Below, piece after piece: positions 25,805 through 37,600 of a stretch of DNA of 64,000 bases. The DNA is from Pontibacter rufus. Lineage in GTDB: Bacteria > Bacteroidota > Bacteroidia > Cytophagales > Hymenobacteraceae. The stretch is from assembly GCF_015694705.1 (NCBI RefSeq), contig NZ_JADQDR010000006.1, forward strand, positions 1 to 64,000, written 5' to 3'. The notes below the pieces were generated by a model. The model ran no database searches, was not told where the DNA came from, and saw nothing but the letters and a program-made list of their open reading frames with translations. Each line of letters opens with the position of its first letter. Position 1 is the first letter of the stretch. Position numbers and translations under genes: made by a program.

Positions 25805-26703
25805 ATATTTACTTTATCTAAAACAAAAGCTATCTGCACAATCGGCAGGTATAAAAAAGAACCGAACATGATGGTCATAGCTGCTTTTTTAGAACAGGTA
25901 CGCATCAGGTAAAATGTTTGCGCCAGAAACAGCACCCCGCATACTACCGCAATAAGCGCTGATGTGGGCCCCGTCATGCCAAACTGCAACGGGAGCAGGC
26001 TCAGGGGAATCAGCAGCAACGTATAAATCATTATCTGGATAGCTGTTTTCAGGTTTTTGCCACCGGCCATCGGCAGCATCTTAAAGCCTGCTTTCTTATA
26101 ATCATCATCCAGCACCCAGGCAATAGCCCAAAAGTGCGGAAACTGCCATATAAATTGTATTCCGAACAATATCCATGCCTCTACTCCTATTACACCAGTA
26201 GCAGCAACCCAACCAATCAGGGGTGGCAAGCCGCCGGGAATAGCGCCGATAAAGACGCAAATCGGGCTCACGCGCTTCATCGGCGTATAAACGAAGCCAT
26301 AAAGAATGAGCGAAACAAGCGAGAGCACTGCCGTGAGCACGTTAAAGCACAGGGCAAGTATAGCCAGCCCCGCTATACCCAGCAACACACAGTAAACGAT
26401 AGCTTCTGTTATGGAGACCTGACCTGCTGGCAGCGGGCGTTTGGCTGTACGCTTCATCAGCTTATCCAAATCGCGCTCCAGTACCTGGTTGATGATATTT
26501 GCCGAACCTGTAACCAGCAAACCACCCAGCATCACCAGGAAAATATTCAGGTAGCTGGCATTAGTCTGGCCTAACACATACCCGATGGCACTCGAAAAAG
26601 CAACTACTAAGCTTAATCTGAACTTCAAAAGTTTAAAATACGCTGCCGCTTTATGTACCATAAAACTTAGTGGCAGTAGCGATTCCGATTGTTGCGTTAA
26701 CAT
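25801..26703 (-). CDS. ctaB: Protoheme IX farnesyltransferase (heme O synthase)
   Basis: A 300-residue UbiA-family prenyltransferase that adds a farnesyl group to heme B to give heme O. Nine or so membrane helices are visible. The prenyl-diphosphate/metal motif lies in NIINQVLERDLDKLMKRT near residues 69-86, and the second conserved Asp-rich loop in AWVLDDDYKKAGFKML near 195-210. Its start shares one base with the ctaA stop (TAATG). Together with CtaA it makes heme A for subunit I. Confidence 0.95.
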   Translation of the reverse strand: MLTQQSESLLPLSFMVHKAAAYFKLLKFRLSLVVAFSSAIGYVLGQTNASYLNIFLVMLGGLLVTGSANIINQVLERDLDKLMKRTAKRPLPAGQVSITEAIVYCVLLGIAGLAILALCFNVLTAVLSLVSLILYGFVYTPMKRVSPICVFIGAIPGGLPPLIGWVAATGVIGVEAWILFGIQFIWQFPHFWAIAWVLDDDYKKAGFKMLPMAGGKNLKTAIQIMIYTLLLIPLSLLPLQFGMTGPTSALIAVVCGVLFLAQTFYLMRTCSKKAAMTIMFGSFLYLPIVQIAFVLDKVNI

Positions 26704-27779
26704 TAATGAGAAATTACCACCGACTTATTAAATGCCTTTTGTGAGGCATAATGATTTATAATCAATAACTGAAACTGCACGCCAAACAGCAATGCTGCTA
26801 CAGTTAAATGTACGGGCTGCAGCACTGGCGGGATAGCAAAATAAGCCATGATGATGCCTGCCAGTATCTCCATGCCTACCAGCACCAGCATCAGGCTCGC
26901 CAGTTTAGATATACTATGATCCTGCAACTTATAGATGAGAAAAGCCAGGTATACGTGCAGTCCCAATATCACAATAGAAAAGGACCGATGGATGTAAAAA
27001 TCCATTCCGAGCTTATCTATCCATAGATCTCTGTTTGCCCCATTCAGGTTATAAGCTATTAGATCTACCTGCTCGCGCACCTGTGTTCCCAACAGAATCT
27101 GCCCGAAAGTTAAAATGGCTACCACCCATAACAGACGCTGCACCTTGGGTGAGTAGCTGAAGTGCTTTATCAGCTGCTCCTTACCGGCTCTGGCTACTGC
27201 ATATTGCAGCAGGGCCACCAGTATCAGCGCCAGCGCCATGTGTATGGTAACCGTTACTGGCAACAGATTAGTAGAAACGACAATGGAACCCAGCCACCCC
27301 TGCAATATTACAAGTATAAAACAGGCTAGCGCGATAAAGAAAATAGCGCCATCTGCTTTGAGGAATGGATAAGCATAAACCAGCGTCAGGAAAATAAAGA
27401 TGCCGATAAGAACTCCTACCAGCCTGTTTATGTATTCAATCCAGGTTTTAGTCGGGTTAAATGCTGTTTCCAGGTATTGGCTTGGGTGTGAAAAGATAGC
27501 TGCAGAAACCTTCTCAAACCCCAAATTATGCAGGCTTGCCGCTAACCGCTGGTTCTTTTCTATACGCTTCTGCTTATAAACCTCCAGGTAATCAGCAGGT
27601 AATTGCGAGACATCAGTCGGAGGAACCCAGTTGCCAAAGCACCTGGGCCAGTCGGGACAACCCATGCCGGACCCGGTGCTTCGCACGATTCCTCCTACCA
27701 ATATCAAAAAGTATACTGCAATAACGGTCAGTATGCCGATATTCTTGAATCTTTTTACCTGGAAAGGTTTAATAGCCAT
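26703..27779 (-). CDS. ctaA: Heme A synthase, COX15/CtaA family
   Basis: A 358-residue membrane enzyme that oxidises the methyl group at C8 of heme O to the formyl of heme A. Eight membrane helices occur in two pseudo-repeats. Conserved features are GGIVRSTGSGMGCPDWPRCFG near residues 29-49, EYINRLVGVLIG, and the histidine pairs in VTIHMALAL and FYIHRSFSIVILGLH. It lies between the subunit I and heme O synthase genes. Confidence 0.95.
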   Translation of the reverse strand: MAIKPFQVKRFKNIGILTVIAVYFLILVGGIVRSTGSGMGCPDWPRCFGNWVPPTDVSQLPADYLEVYKQKRIEKNQRLAASLHNLGFEKVSAAIFSHPSQYLETAFNPTKTWIEYINRLVGVLIGIFIFLTLVYAYPFLKADGAIFFIALACFILVILQGWLGSIVVSTNLLPVTVTIHMALALILVALLQYAVARAGKEQLIKHFSYSPKVQRLLWVVAILTFGQILLGTQVREQVDLIAYNLNGANRDLWIDKLGMDFYIHRSFSIVILGLHVYLAFLIYKLQDHSISKLASLMLVLVGMEILAGIIMAYFAIPPVLQPVHLTVAALLFGVQFQLLIINHYASQKAFNKSVVISH

Positions 27780-27786
27780 GCCCAGC

Positions 27787-29613
27787 TTATTCTAAGTCTC
27801 TCTCCTGCGGCATATTAGACGATTGCGTCTGGGAGAAAGGAACTGTTTGCGGAATATAGTCTTCTGGCGCACCCGGCTTGCTATAGTCGTATGGCCACCT
27901 GTATACTGTTGGAAGCGGTCCCGGCCAGTTACCATGACCCGGAAGCACCGGAGTAGTCCACTCAAGCGTGTTGGAGTGCCATGGGTTCTCGGTTGCCCGG
28001 CGCCCTCTCAGAATACTGTAAATAAAGTTGAACAGGAAGATGAATTGTGCTGAAAACCCAATTATTGCCGCAAGGCTGATAAAAGTGTTCAGGTCTGTAA
28101 ACGTGTTGAATGATTCAAAACCTGTCCAAGCATAATAGCGTCTTGGGAAACCGGCAATACCAATATAGTGCATCGGCATGAACACCAGGTATACCGCAAT
28201 AAATGTCATCCAGAAATGCACGGCACCTAATTTTTCATCCATCATACGGCCAAACATTTTCGGGAACCAGTGGTATACGCCTGTAAACATACCGAAGAAA
28301 GCCGCCGCACCCATTACTAGGTGAAAGTGAGCTACTACAAAGTATGTATCATGCAGTTGAATATCCAGTGCAGAGTTACCGAGTATAATACCTGTCAATC
28401 CACCGGAAATAAACAACGATACGAAGCCTACTGCGAACAGCATGGCCGTAGTGAAACGGATATTTCCTCTCCACAGCGTAGCAAGCCAGTTAAAGACTTT
28501 TACCGCAGACGGCACCGCAATAATCAGCGTCAGGAACATGAAAACTGAGCCCAGGAACGGGTTCATACCTGTAACGAACATGTGGTGCGCCCATACTACG
28601 AAAGACAGCACAGAGATGCCCAACAAAGAGCCGATCATGGCACGGTAACCGAAAATAGGCTTGCGCGAGTTAGTTGCAATTACTTCTGATACAATTCCGA
28701 AAGCCGGCAGAATAACAATGTATACTTCCGGGTGCCCCAGGAACCAGAACAAGTGCTGGAACAGGATTGGGGTACCACCAGAGTGAGCAAGTGCTTCTCC
28801 AGCAATGTATATGTCTGATAAGAAAAAGCTGGTACCGAAGCTACGGTCAAAAATCAACAGCAGGGCAGCAGAAAACAGTACCGGGAAAGACAATACACCT
28901 AATATTGCTGTGAGCAGCAACGCCCATATTGTAAGCGGCAGCTTCGTCATCGACATACCTCTTGTCCGCAGGTTGATAACGGTTGTAATATAGTTAATAC
29001 CTGCCAGCAACTGCGATACAATAAAGAGAGCCATGCTTATCAGCCACAGTGTCATACCTGTGCCCGATCCTTTTATAGCCTGCGGAAGAGCACTAAGTGG
29101 CGGATATACTGTCCAGCCACCGGCAGCTGGACCTGTTTCGATAAATAAAGAGGAAAGCATGATAATGCTGGCCAGGAAAAAAATCCAGAAAGATAGCATA
29201 TTCATGAACCCTGATGCCATATCACGGGCGCCAATCTGCAGCGGAATTAAAAAGTTTGCAAATGTTCCGCTCAGGCCAGCTGTCAGCACGAAAAATATCA
29301 TAATGGTACCGTGCATGGTTACCATAGCCAGGTAAAATTCCGGATCTATTTTACCGTTTGTTACCCAGCCCCCCAGAATCGGCTCCAGGAAAGTATAGGT
29401 TGCTTCGGGCCATCCCAGCTGCATGCGGAACAGGATAGACAGGAAACCACCTATAAAGGCCCACATAATTCCCATAAACAGGAATTGTTTGGCAATTACT
29501 TTATGATCCTGGCTGAAAATATACTTTTCGAAAAAATTCTGGTGGTGATGTTCTTCATGCTCCTCATGTGCATGATGTACATCTGTATTGATAGATAGAT
29601 CTGTACTTGCCAT
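27787..29613 (-). CDS. ctaD: Cytochrome c oxidase subunit I (A1-type heme-copper oxidase)
   Basis: The 608-residue catalytic subunit holds heme a and the heme a3-CuB centre and reduces oxygen to water while pumping protons. The helix VI motif FLGHPEVYIVILPAFG includes the proton-channel Glu and the cross-linked His-Tyr pair of A1-type oxidases. VWAHHMFVTG gives the CuB histidines, and HDTYFVVAHFHLVMG supplies the heme ligands. The N-terminus is histidine-rich (HHAHEEHEEHHHQ). The gene follows subunit II. Confidence 0.97.
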   Translation of the reverse strand: MASTDLSINTDVHHAHEEHEEHHHQNFFEKYIFSQDHKVIAKQFLFMGIMWAFIGGFLSILFRMQLGWPEATYTFLEPILGGWVTNGKIDPEFYLAMVTMHGTIMIFFVLTAGLSGTFANFLIPLQIGARDMASGFMNMLSFWIFFLASIIMLSSLFIETGPAAGGWTVYPPLSALPQAIKGSGTGMTLWLISMALFIVSQLLAGINYITTVINLRTRGMSMTKLPLTIWALLLTAILGVLSFPVLFSAALLLIFDRSFGTSFFLSDIYIAGEALAHSGGTPILFQHLFWFLGHPEVYIVILPAFGIVSEVIATNSRKPIFGYRAMIGSLLGISVLSFVVWAHHMFVTGMNPFLGSVFMFLTLIIAVPSAVKVFNWLATLWRGNIRFTTAMLFAVGFVSLFISGGLTGIILGNSALDIQLHDTYFVVAHFHLVMGAAAFFGMFTGVYHWFPKMFGRMMDEKLGAVHFWMTFIAVYLVFMPMHYIGIAGFPRRYYAWTGFESFNTFTDLNTFISLAAIIGFSAQFIFLFNFIYSILRGRRATENPWHSNTLEWTTPVLPGHGNWPGPLPTVYRWPYDYSKPGAPEDYIPQTVPFSQTQSSNMPQERDLE

Positions 29614-29630
29614 TTCTAGGTATTTAAATG

Positions 29631-30701
29631 CTACAACGCTGTTTTAACTTCTTCTGCTTTACCTTCAGCTCTTTTCTCAAGAGCTAATTGCTTTTTAGCA
29701 CCATCAGAGAATTTAGCCAGTAAGTCCGGGTTTTGCTCCACAAAAGGCTTTTGTTCTGCCTTCCATTTTTCATAATCTTCCGGCTCATCTACAACCACGA
29801 CCATGCGCATGGCAAAATGGCCTCGGCCACAGACCTCTGTACAGGCCAGTTCATAGATAAAATCCGGGTTTCCGGTTTCAGTCCGCATCTCTTCTGTTGT
29901 TTTGGTCGGCACAAACCAGAACTTGGTTGGCATACCAGGCACTGCATCCATTTTCAGGCGGAACTGCGGCATAAACACACTATGGATAACGTCTCTGGCT
30001 CTAATCTTGAACAATACGGGCTTGCCTTTGGGCACATGCAGTTCCAGTGCCGTAAAGTCGTCCATAGAGTTTTTATCGCTGAAGTCTATGCCAAATTCAT
30101 TAACAGCATCTATCAGCGTATACTTGGCCACTCCTAACTTGCCATCTGCACCCGGGTAGCGGATCATCCAGTTAAACTGTTTTCCCATTACTTCAATCAC
30201 TTCAGCATTCTCAGGAGAAGCACTGGTGATTTTAGTCCAGGTTTTCCAGCCACCAAACACCAGCAAGGCCATTACTATAGCAGGAATCATCGTCCAGACA
30301 ATTTCCAGCTTGTTGTTATGCGGGTAATAGTACGCGCGCTTGTCGTCGCGGTGCTGATACCGGTAAGCATAGAAAAACAGCAGCACCTGCGTAATGACAA
30401 ACACAATGCCGATGATGATCATTGTGGTCCAGAATAGGCTGTCAGTCCACTCGCCATGCACCGAAGCGATAGGCTGGTTCATATCATCCCAGGAGGCACT
30501 GAACGACCAGATAAAAGCGGCTCCTCCCAGTATAAGGAAGAGCAACATCAAGGTACTATTTACACGATTACTGGTTTTGGTAGTACCGGCCGCCCGCTCA
30601 GAAGAACCTCTGAAGATAGAAGCCAATGTACCTATCCTAAACAGCAGGAACAGGATAACCAGTAATAAGAAAATGGATAAACCTATAGCGAATGCAATCA
30701 T
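29631..30701 (-). CDS. ctaC: Cytochrome c oxidase subunit II with CuA site
   Basis: A 356-residue subunit that receives electrons through CuA. There are three N-terminal hydrophobic segments (about 1-22, 50-68, 95-115 and a fourth near 140-160) followed by the cupredoxin domain. CuA ligands lie in ELACTEVCGRGHFAMRM near residue 285. No CxxCH heme motif follows, so this is an aa3-type, not a caa3-type, subunit; the cytochrome c function must come from the Act proteins or a separate cytochrome. The C-terminus is charged. Confidence 0.95.
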   Translation of the reverse strand: MIAFAIGLSIFLLLVILFLLFRIGTLASIFRGSSERAAGTTKTSNRVNSTLMLLFLILGGAAFIWSFSASWDDMNQPIASVHGEWTDSLFWTTMIIIGIVFVITQVLLFFYAYRYQHRDDKRAYYYPHNNKLEIVWTMIPAIVMALLVFGGWKTWTKITSASPENAEVIEVMGKQFNWMIRYPGADGKLGVAKYTLIDAVNEFGIDFSDKNSMDDFTALELHVPKGKPVLFKIRARDVIHSVFMPQFRLKMDAVPGMPTKFWFVPTKTTEEMRTETGNPDFIYELACTEVCGRGHFAMRMVVVVDEPEDYEKWKAEQKPFVEQNPDLLAKFSDGAKKQLALEKRAEGKAEEVKTAL

Positions 30702-30725
30702 TATATAAAGTTTTTAGTAAGATCC

Positions 30726-31982
30726 CTAAACATGATGGTGAACACTCTCTTCCAGGAATGGGTGGTTAACCGGCACAAGTGAAGCTTTGGTTAATCCTCT
30801 GGTGAACACCAGTAAGAATACTCCCAGGAAAACGAGCGCAGTACCAAACTCAATAAATCCGAATCCTGATTCTGCACGTAATGTGCTCGGCATCATCATC
30901 AGGTAAAAATCCAGCCAATGCCCCGCAAGAACAGCTATACTTACAATCTTCAGCATAATCATCTGCCGTTTTGCATCCCTTGTCATGAGAACAAGAAATG
31001 GGAAAGCAAAGTTTATTATCAGATTCAGAAAGAATATCGCTTTGTAGTGACCATTGTTGCCCCCCAGGCGATCGATGAAATAGAGCGCTTCTTCCGGAAT
31101 GTTGGCATACCAGTAAAGCAGGAACTGCGCAAACCAGATGTATGTCCAGAAGATAGAGAAGGCAAAAACAAATTTACCCAAGTCGTGCAGGTGGTTGGCA
31201 TTTACCAGATGAAGGTAGCCATTCTGTTTCAGGATTATAACGGCTAATGTAGTAGCAGCAAGAGCGGTAACAAACCAGCTCGAAAACACATACCAGCCAA
31301 ACATGGTCGAGAACCAATGCGTGTCCATCGACATCACCCAATCCCAGGCAGAAGTAGAAGAACTGATACCGTAAATCACCAGGAAAGCGCCCGACAACAC
31401 AATGTTTTTGTCGTAGTAGGTAGTACCGCCATACATGTCTTCGTTAATAGAGTTTTTTCTCAGCAGCCTGGCAAAAAGTATCCAGAGACCGAAGTAGATT
31501 ATCATGCGGATAAGGAAGAAGGTAAAATTGAGATACCCCTGCTTTCCTGCTATTATCGGATCATACTCCGGGCCTCCCACTTCATATAACCCTTCGTGGG
31601 TCCAGTGGAAGATGTCATGACGCCCTATCAGAAACAACAGCAGCATCACAATACCACCTATCGGCAGGTAATAGGCCAGTGCTTCCGGTATTCGCTTAAC
31701 TAATACATACCATCCGCCATAGGCCACATAGTGCACAGCAACAATAAATACCGCCGTTACAGCTATACCTGAAAAGTAGACATTATTCAACCACAGGTTC
31801 ACGATCAGGCGCTTGCTCCAGCTTACTACATCATGCGCTTCACCATGGCCTTCTCCATGACCGGCTCCACCGCCTATGGCCATAAATATTATTCCGGCTA
31901 TAAGCATTACTACACCTATAGCTATCATTAAGAAAAACCTGTTGTTTGTTTTTCTGGAAATGATGAGTCTTTCTTCTGTCAT
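30726..31982 (-). CDS. actF: Alternative complex III subunit ActF
   Basis: A 418-residue integral membrane protein with about ten helices, part of the quinol:cytochrome c/oxidase oxidoreductase (alternative complex III). ActF is a smaller relative of the NrfD-like ActC and is thought to stabilise or couple the complex. It lies directly after actE and before the oxidase genes. Family and order make the call; catalytic residues are not known for this subunit. Confidence 0.9.
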   Translation of the reverse strand: MTEERLIISRKTNNRFFLMIAIGVVMLIAGIIFMAIGGGAGHGEGHGEAHDVVSWSKRLIVNLWLNNVYFSGIAVTAVFIVAVHYVAYGGWYVLVKRIPEALAYYLPIGGIVMLLLFLIGRHDIFHWTHEGLYEVGGPEYDPIIAGKQGYLNFTFFLIRMIIYFGLWILFARLLRKNSINEDMYGGTTYYDKNIVLSGAFLVIYGISSSTSAWDWVMSMDTHWFSTMFGWYVFSSWFVTALAATTLAVIILKQNGYLHLVNANHLHDLGKFVFAFSIFWTYIWFAQFLLYWYANIPEEALYFIDRLGGNNGHYKAIFFLNLIINFAFPFLVLMTRDAKRQMIMLKIVSIAVLAGHWLDFYLMMMPSTLRAESGFGFIEFGTALVFLGVFLLVFTRGLTKASLVPVNHPFLEESVHHHV

Positions 31983-32007
31983 TATCCTTATATCTTATGC
32001 CTTAGAC

Positions 32008-32685
32008 TTACTTGTTAGGAGTTTCGGAAGCAGGAGTTCCGGTTACCGGATTGTCCGTGATAGCCTCTCCTCCGGCTTCGTTTTCTGCCTGTTCATCCGC
32101 AGATACCGCTACATCGGTGATGCCTTGCTGCAGTTGCTGTACATACATTACAATTTTCCAACGCTCGGTCGGGTTCACCTGCGTGGCATAATAAGGCATC
32201 CGGCCTCTGCCTTTTGTAATAACATGGAAAATGTGCCCTGCCGGCAATGAAGCCACACGGCCCGCTGTAAAAGAAGGCACCCCTTTAAACTTGACGCCTA
32301 CCAGGCCCTGGCCGTCACCTTGCTCTCCGTGGCATGGTGTACAGAAGCGCGAGTACAGCACTTTACCCTGTGCCAGGTTTTCTTCTGTCTGGGCGAGCGG
32401 GTTCGTCAGTTCCACACCTGCCACTTCTGCGGTATCCACAGACAAGTATAAGTTATATCCTTCCATGCCGCGTGCTACCGTGCCTTTGGCCGGTTGCCGC
32501 ATGTTCATGCCGTACGGGTTAAACGGGTTCGGCTTTATCTGAGAATAAGGATCCAGGGCAATAGAATAATACATGTCCGGGGCGTAATCCAAACCCGGCT
32601 CCTTTTCATTGCCACAGGCAATAAGGGATGCAGCAGTAAAAAGAAAAGCGGATGCTTTGAGTCCTAGTTTCGAAAATCGTTTCAT
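32008..32685 (-). CDS. actE: Alternative complex III subunit ActE, monoheme cytochrome c lipoprotein
   Basis: A 225-residue lipoprotein: signal with lipobox ASLIAC (Cys24), then a class I cytochrome c domain with CTPCHG near residues 115-119 and a likely Met ligand in RMPYYATQV. The C-terminal 40 residues are acidic and low-complexity. In alternative complex III it passes electrons from ActA toward the oxidase. Its start shares a base with the actD stop (TAATG). Confidence 0.92.
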   Translation of the reverse strand: MKRFSKLGLKASAFLFTAASLIACGNEKEPGLDYAPDMYYSIALDPYSQIKPNPFNPYGMNMRQPAKGTVARGMEGYNLYLSVDTAEVAGVELTNPLAQTEENLAQGKVLYSRFCTPCHGEQGDGQGLVGVKFKGVPSFTAGRVASLPAGHIFHVITKGRGRMPYYATQVNPTERWKIVMYVQQLQQGITDVAVSADEQAENEAGGEAITDNPVTGTPASETPNK

Positions 32686-33209
32686 TATTTTACAACCTCC
32701 TTCTCATTAACCTCAATTGCGCCACTGGAGCGAAGCAGGTTATTTAGCGCTTTCATATCTGTAACACCTTCTTTTACTTCGATTGCCATTACAAACTTGT
32801 CGTCTGTAGAGCGTTTATCGAATACGTTTACCCGGAATGTCGGTATCATTCTTTCTACTATAAAGAAGGTCCATACCATGCCGAAGGCAGAAAACAGCAC
32901 TGTAAGCTCAAACGTAATCGGGATAAAAGACGGCAGCGCAATGTGCGGCTTACCGCCAATAATCATCGGCCAGTCGAAGCCCATCATCCAGATCATCATC
33001 CAGAGTGCGAAGCTCATGCCGCACAGTCCGAAAATAAAGGCTGCAATTGGCAAACGTGAGCGTTTAATACCTAATACATCATCGATACCATGTACCGGGT
33101 AAGGCGAGAACACATCGTATATTTTAGTACCGGCAGCCCGGATTTTTTCGATGGCATCCAGCAGGATATCCTCGTCATCGTAGATCCCTAGAATGTATTT
33201 CTTATTCAT
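32685..33209 (-). CDS. actD: Alternative complex III subunit ActD (DUF3341)
   Basis: The 174-residue protein has two central membrane helices (about 60-85 and 100-125). The N-terminus [20 protein letters not shown] and [15 protein letters not shown] are DUF3341 signatures. The frame is open for 14 codons upstream, but [11 protein letters not shown] is the family start and gives an 8-bp overlap with actC. It is a structural subunit of the complex. Confidence 0.92.
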   Translation of the reverse strand: MNKKYILGIYDDEDILLDAIEKIRAAGTKIYDVFSPYPVHGIDDVLGIKRSRLPIAAFIFGLCGMSFALWMMIWMMGFDWPMIIGGKPHIALPSFIPITFELTVLFSAFGMVWTFFIVERMIPTFRVNVFDKRSTDDKFVMAIEVKEGVTDMKALNNLLRSSGAIEVNEKEVVK

Positions 33210-34641
33210 TGCTGTGCGTTGTATTTGTGTTCGAATCCGTTGCAGCGCCATGTATGACGTTTGCCTGTGGGTGATGCCCGTGGTGCGTTACGCCCGAAGA
33301 TGACTTGAGAATAGCTTTTACCTCGGCCATGTTGATAACAGGGAAGAACTTCACAAAGAGGAAGAATAAGGTAAAGAACAGTCCGAAGGTACCCACATAC
33401 ACGCCAACGTCAATCCAGGTTGGGTAAAACATGGCCCACGAAGATGGCAGGTAATCCCTGTGCAACGAAATTACAATAATTACGAAGCGCTCGAACCACA
33501 TACCAATGTTCACGAAGATGGAAATGATGAAGGTCAGCACCAGGCTTCTTCTGATTTTCCTGATCCAGAACAGCTGCGGTGTTACCACATTACAGGTCAT
33601 CATCGTCCAGTAAGCCCACCAGTAAGGGCCTGTGGCACGGTTGATGAATTCGTACTGCTCATAAGTAACGCCCGAGTACCAGGCGATAAAGAACTCTGTC
33701 GTATAGGCGATACCTACAATCGACCCCGTGGTCATGATAATCTTGTTCATGGACTCCACGTGCCCTACCGTAATGTAGTCCTCCAGCTTAAACACCACGC
33801 GCGTAATTAGCATTAGGGTAAGCACCATGGCAAAACCCGAGAAGATGGCACCGGCCACAAAGTATGGCGGGAAGATTGTTGTGTGCCAGCCCGGAATAAC
33901 TGAGGTGGCAAAGTCCATAGATACAATGGTATGCACCGAAAGTACGAGCGGCGTAGCGACACCAGCCAGAATCAACGATACAGTTTCATACCGGGACCAT
34001 GATTTTGCTGAACCTGTCCAGCCAAGCGACAGAAAGGAATAAGCCCTTCTGGCAATCGGGCCGGTAGCACGGTCACGGATGGTGGCAAAATCCGGCACAA
34101 GGCCAATATACCAGAACACCAGCGACACCGAGAAGTAGGTTGATATAGCAAACACGTCCCAGAGCAGCGGTGAGTTAAAGTTTACCCAAAGGGAGCCGAA
34201 GGTATTTGGCAACGGAAGCACCCAATATGCCAGCCAGGGGCGGCCCATGTGCAGTACCGGGAACATGGCGGCACAGATTACAGCGAAAATTGTCATCGCC
34301 TCAGCTGCACGGTTAATAGAGCTGCGCCATTTCTGACGGAAAAGCAGCAGTACGGCTGAGATAAGCGTACCGGCGTGGCCGATACCTACCCACCACACAA
34401 AGTTGGTGATATCCCATGCCCAGCCAACGGTCTTATTCAGGCCCCACTCGCCAATACCGAACCACAGGGTACGGTATACGGAATAAAAGAAAATAGCCAA
34501 TCCAATTAAGGCGACACCGAAGGCAGCCGCCCATCGCGGGTTGGGCGCTGCCTCCACTTGCCTGCAGACATCTTCAGTGATGTCGTGGTATGTTTTACCC
34601 CCCGTTACCAGAGGCTCTCTTATCGGAGATGTATGCTGCAT
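33202..34641 (-). CDS. actC: Alternative complex III subunit ActC, NrfD-like quinol-binding protein
   Basis: A 479-residue polytopic protein with ten membrane helices of the NrfD/PsrC family. It forms the quinol-oxidation site on the periplasmic side next to the iron-sulfur domain of ActB. Landmarks are [31 protein letters not shown] and [16 protein letters not shown], with conserved His and Asp residues in the first. The C-terminus is histidine-rich and disordered. It lies 13 bp after actB. Confidence 0.94.
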   Translation of the reverse strand: MQHTSPIREPLVTGGKTYHDITEDVCRQVEAAPNPRWAAAFGVALIGLAIFFYSVYRTLWFGIGEWGLNKTVGWAWDITNFVWWVGIGHAGTLISAVLLLFRQKWRSSINRAAEAMTIFAVICAAMFPVLHMGRPWLAYWVLPLPNTFGSLWVNFNSPLLWDVFAISTYFSVSLVFWYIGLVPDFATIRDRATGPIARRAYSFLSLGWTGSAKSWSRYETVSLILAGVATPLVLSVHTIVSMDFATSVIPGWHTTIFPPYFVAGAIFSGFAMVLTLMLITRVVFKLEDYITVGHVESMNKIIMTTGSIVGIAYTTEFFIAWYSGVTYEQYEFINRATGPYWWAYWTMMTCNVVTPQLFWIRKIRRSLVLTFIISIFVNIGMWFERFVIIVISLHRDYLPSSWAMFYPTWIDVGVYVGTFGLFFTLFFLFVKFFPVINMAEVKAILKSSSGVTHHGHHPQANVIHGAATDSNTNTTHSNE

Positions 34642-34654
34642 AACGCTATATTAT

Positions 34655-37600
34655 TTAAGCTAAGTTTCTAATTTTTGTCAGGTACGTTACGTTTGGCTGA
34701 ACGTTGAGCTCTTCCAGCACATGGAAGGCGCGTTCACCCTGTTCGCGGGCCAGTGTTTTTGAAATCTGGCTTTCCGGATCCAGCATATCTCCGAAGATAA
34801 GGGCGTTGGTCGGGCATGACTGCGCGCAGGCAGTTACAACTTCGCCATCTTTGGTTCTTCTGTTTTCCCGCTTTGCCTCCAGCTTACCCAACTGTATACG
34901 CTGCACACAGAAGCTGCATTTCTCCATTACGCCTCTGGCACGCACCACCACATCCGGGTTCAGCACCATTTTACCGAGATCAGTCTGCATCGTTGTGTTG
35001 ATGTTAACAAACTTCTCGTTGTTAGGATAAGCGAACCAGTTAAAGCGACGAACTTTATAAGGGCAGTTGTTAGCACAGTAGCGGGTACCTACGCAGCGGT
35101 TGTACGCCATCTGGTTCAGGCCCTCAGAGCTGTGCATAGTTGCAGCAACCGGACAAACTGTTTCGCAGGGAGCGTGGTTACAGTGCTGGCAGAACATCGG
35201 CTGGTAGATAACGGACGGGTTATCCGCCGGGTCTTCCATTTTGTCGTAGCGCTCCACCACTCCCAAATCCTTGGTTTCCATATCCACATTACTGCTGTAG
35301 TACCTGTCGATACGCATCCAGTGCATTTCGCGGCGGTTCAGCACTTCTGCTTTTCCTACCACCGGAATATTGTTTTCTGCCTGGCAGCTGATAACGCATG
35401 CGTTACACCCGATGCAGGAGTTCAGGTCAACCACCATTCCCCAGTGATGATCCTTATACTCGTAGTCGTCCCACAGCGAGATAGTGGCGGGCTTGGCAGG
35501 ACCTTCATGCGTGGCTATACGCACATACTCTGTTACTGATTTTGGTTCCTCCTTATACTTCGCCAGGGTACTCTCCTGTACTATCAGGCGGCCCATAATG
35601 GTATGGTGGGTCTGCGTTTGCGCAATTTCAATAACGGCATCTGTCTTCTCCAGCTTAACAGGGCCGGTAAAGAACACCGTGTTATCTACTACAGTAGCAA
35701 CCGGGTAAGCATTGGCCCCCACACCTATGGCCACAGGCATAGACTCCAGTTTTCGGCCATACCCTACAGCAATCGCCACTGTTCCGGGCGCCTGACCTGG
35801 CTGCACCAGCGCGGGCAACTCTATTACGCCGCCGTTTGGCATCGTAACCTTCAGCACATCGCCCTGCACTACCTGCATCTCTTCGGCCATACTGCGTGGC
35901 ATGGCCACATAGTTGCCCCAGGTTGCCTTTGAGATAGGATCCGGCATTTCCTGCAGCCATGGGTTGTTCGACATGTCGCCAGTACCGACGGCCTTCTCGT
36001 ACAACACGGCTTCAATGCCGGTTGGCTTGATTACCTTGATTACAGGAGCTGCGGGAGCGACATTGGTGTTAACCAGCAACATGCTGGTGCCATTTTCCAG
36101 CACACCATCATGCACCGTATGCTCCCAGAACTCGTTAAAATCACCTGTCGCGACTTTTCGCCAGTTATTGCGGATGTACTCGTAAAAATCTGTGTTGCTT
36201 CCACTCCAGATCAGGAGGCTTTCCTGCATCTGGCGGGTAGTAAAGATAGGATTGATGGCTGGCTGAGACAGGCTCAGGTAGCCTTTTTTCGGTTCAAAGT
36301 CATTCCATGATTCCAGATAGTGGTTATCCGGCAATACATACTCTACCAGGGCAGCTGTTTCATCTACTCTGTCGGCAAATGAAAGTGTAAAGTTCACTTT
36401 TTTGATGCCGCTGGCTACTTTCTCTGAAAGCGGATGATCATACACGGGGTTGGCATTATAAAAGAGCACCGCTCCTACACTGCCTGCATTCATTTCGTTG
36501 ATCAGGCGGATCATCTGCGGATCATTGCCCTGCTTGGTATAGTATGGCGCCGCCACATCAATGGTAGTGCCTTCGGCACCGAGTGCGCGGTTTATAGCGG
36601 TTACCATGGCCTGTGTGCCTGGGTCGTTGGAGCCGGCTACCACAAGCGCTTTGCCCCTGTTTGCCTGTAGCTCCTTGATTGCCGCAGTCACAGCAGCAGC
36701 GTTTGAGATAGAAGCGGCAGAAGAACCCCCACCTGTTACGGCATTATAGATGGCTGTGATAACGGCAGCCTCTTCAGACGGTTTAATGGGCACGCGCACA
36801 TCGGCGTTTGCCCCCGTCATGGAGAAGCGCGTTTCGAACTGGTAATGACGCGACATCGTCGGGTTTTCTGACGACACTTTTCTCGTCTGGATGTATTGCT
36901 TGGCAAACGGAATCGGCGCAACCCAACTTCCCAGGAAGTCGGCGCCTATACTTACAATAACATTTGCCTTGCTGAAATCATATCCCGGAATCACGCCACC
37001 GTTGGCACTCAGCAAGCCCCAGGACGAATTAGCATCGTACATTACGTGCTCGAAGTTGGCAAAGCGGGAGCCAAATTCATTGATCAGTTGCTTGGTAGAC
37101 GGACTGATAATGGTAGAAGAAACAAAAGCTACTTTCCCGTTCACTTTGCCCAGGCGCGACATGATCTCCTTGTCTACTTTTGTCCAATCGGCCTCATTGT
37201 TCTTAATCAGCGGGTAACGCAGCCTGTTGTTGTCGTACAAACCCAGCAACGAAGCCTGCGCCCTCGGGCTGGTGCCGTAGGACGTTAAAGAAGACAGGTT
37301 GTTGGGTTCTATTTTGATTGGGCGGCCTACCTGTGTCTTTACCAGAATGCTGTTGTAGTCGCCATTCTGAAAGAAAGTAGAAGCATACCAGTTGGGCACG
37401 CCCGGCTCTACGTCTACAGGTTTGTTAAGATAGGGGATAGCCTTTCTGACCGGCGCCTCGCATGAAGCCAGCGACACGGCAGCCATACTAAAGCCCAGCA
37501 GTTTCAGGAAGTCTCTGCGGTGGGTTTTTCCGGTGGCAGGCGTTCCTTCAGCATTGGATTCGCTAACCGGCAGGAATTCTGGAAACTCGTTATGCGCATG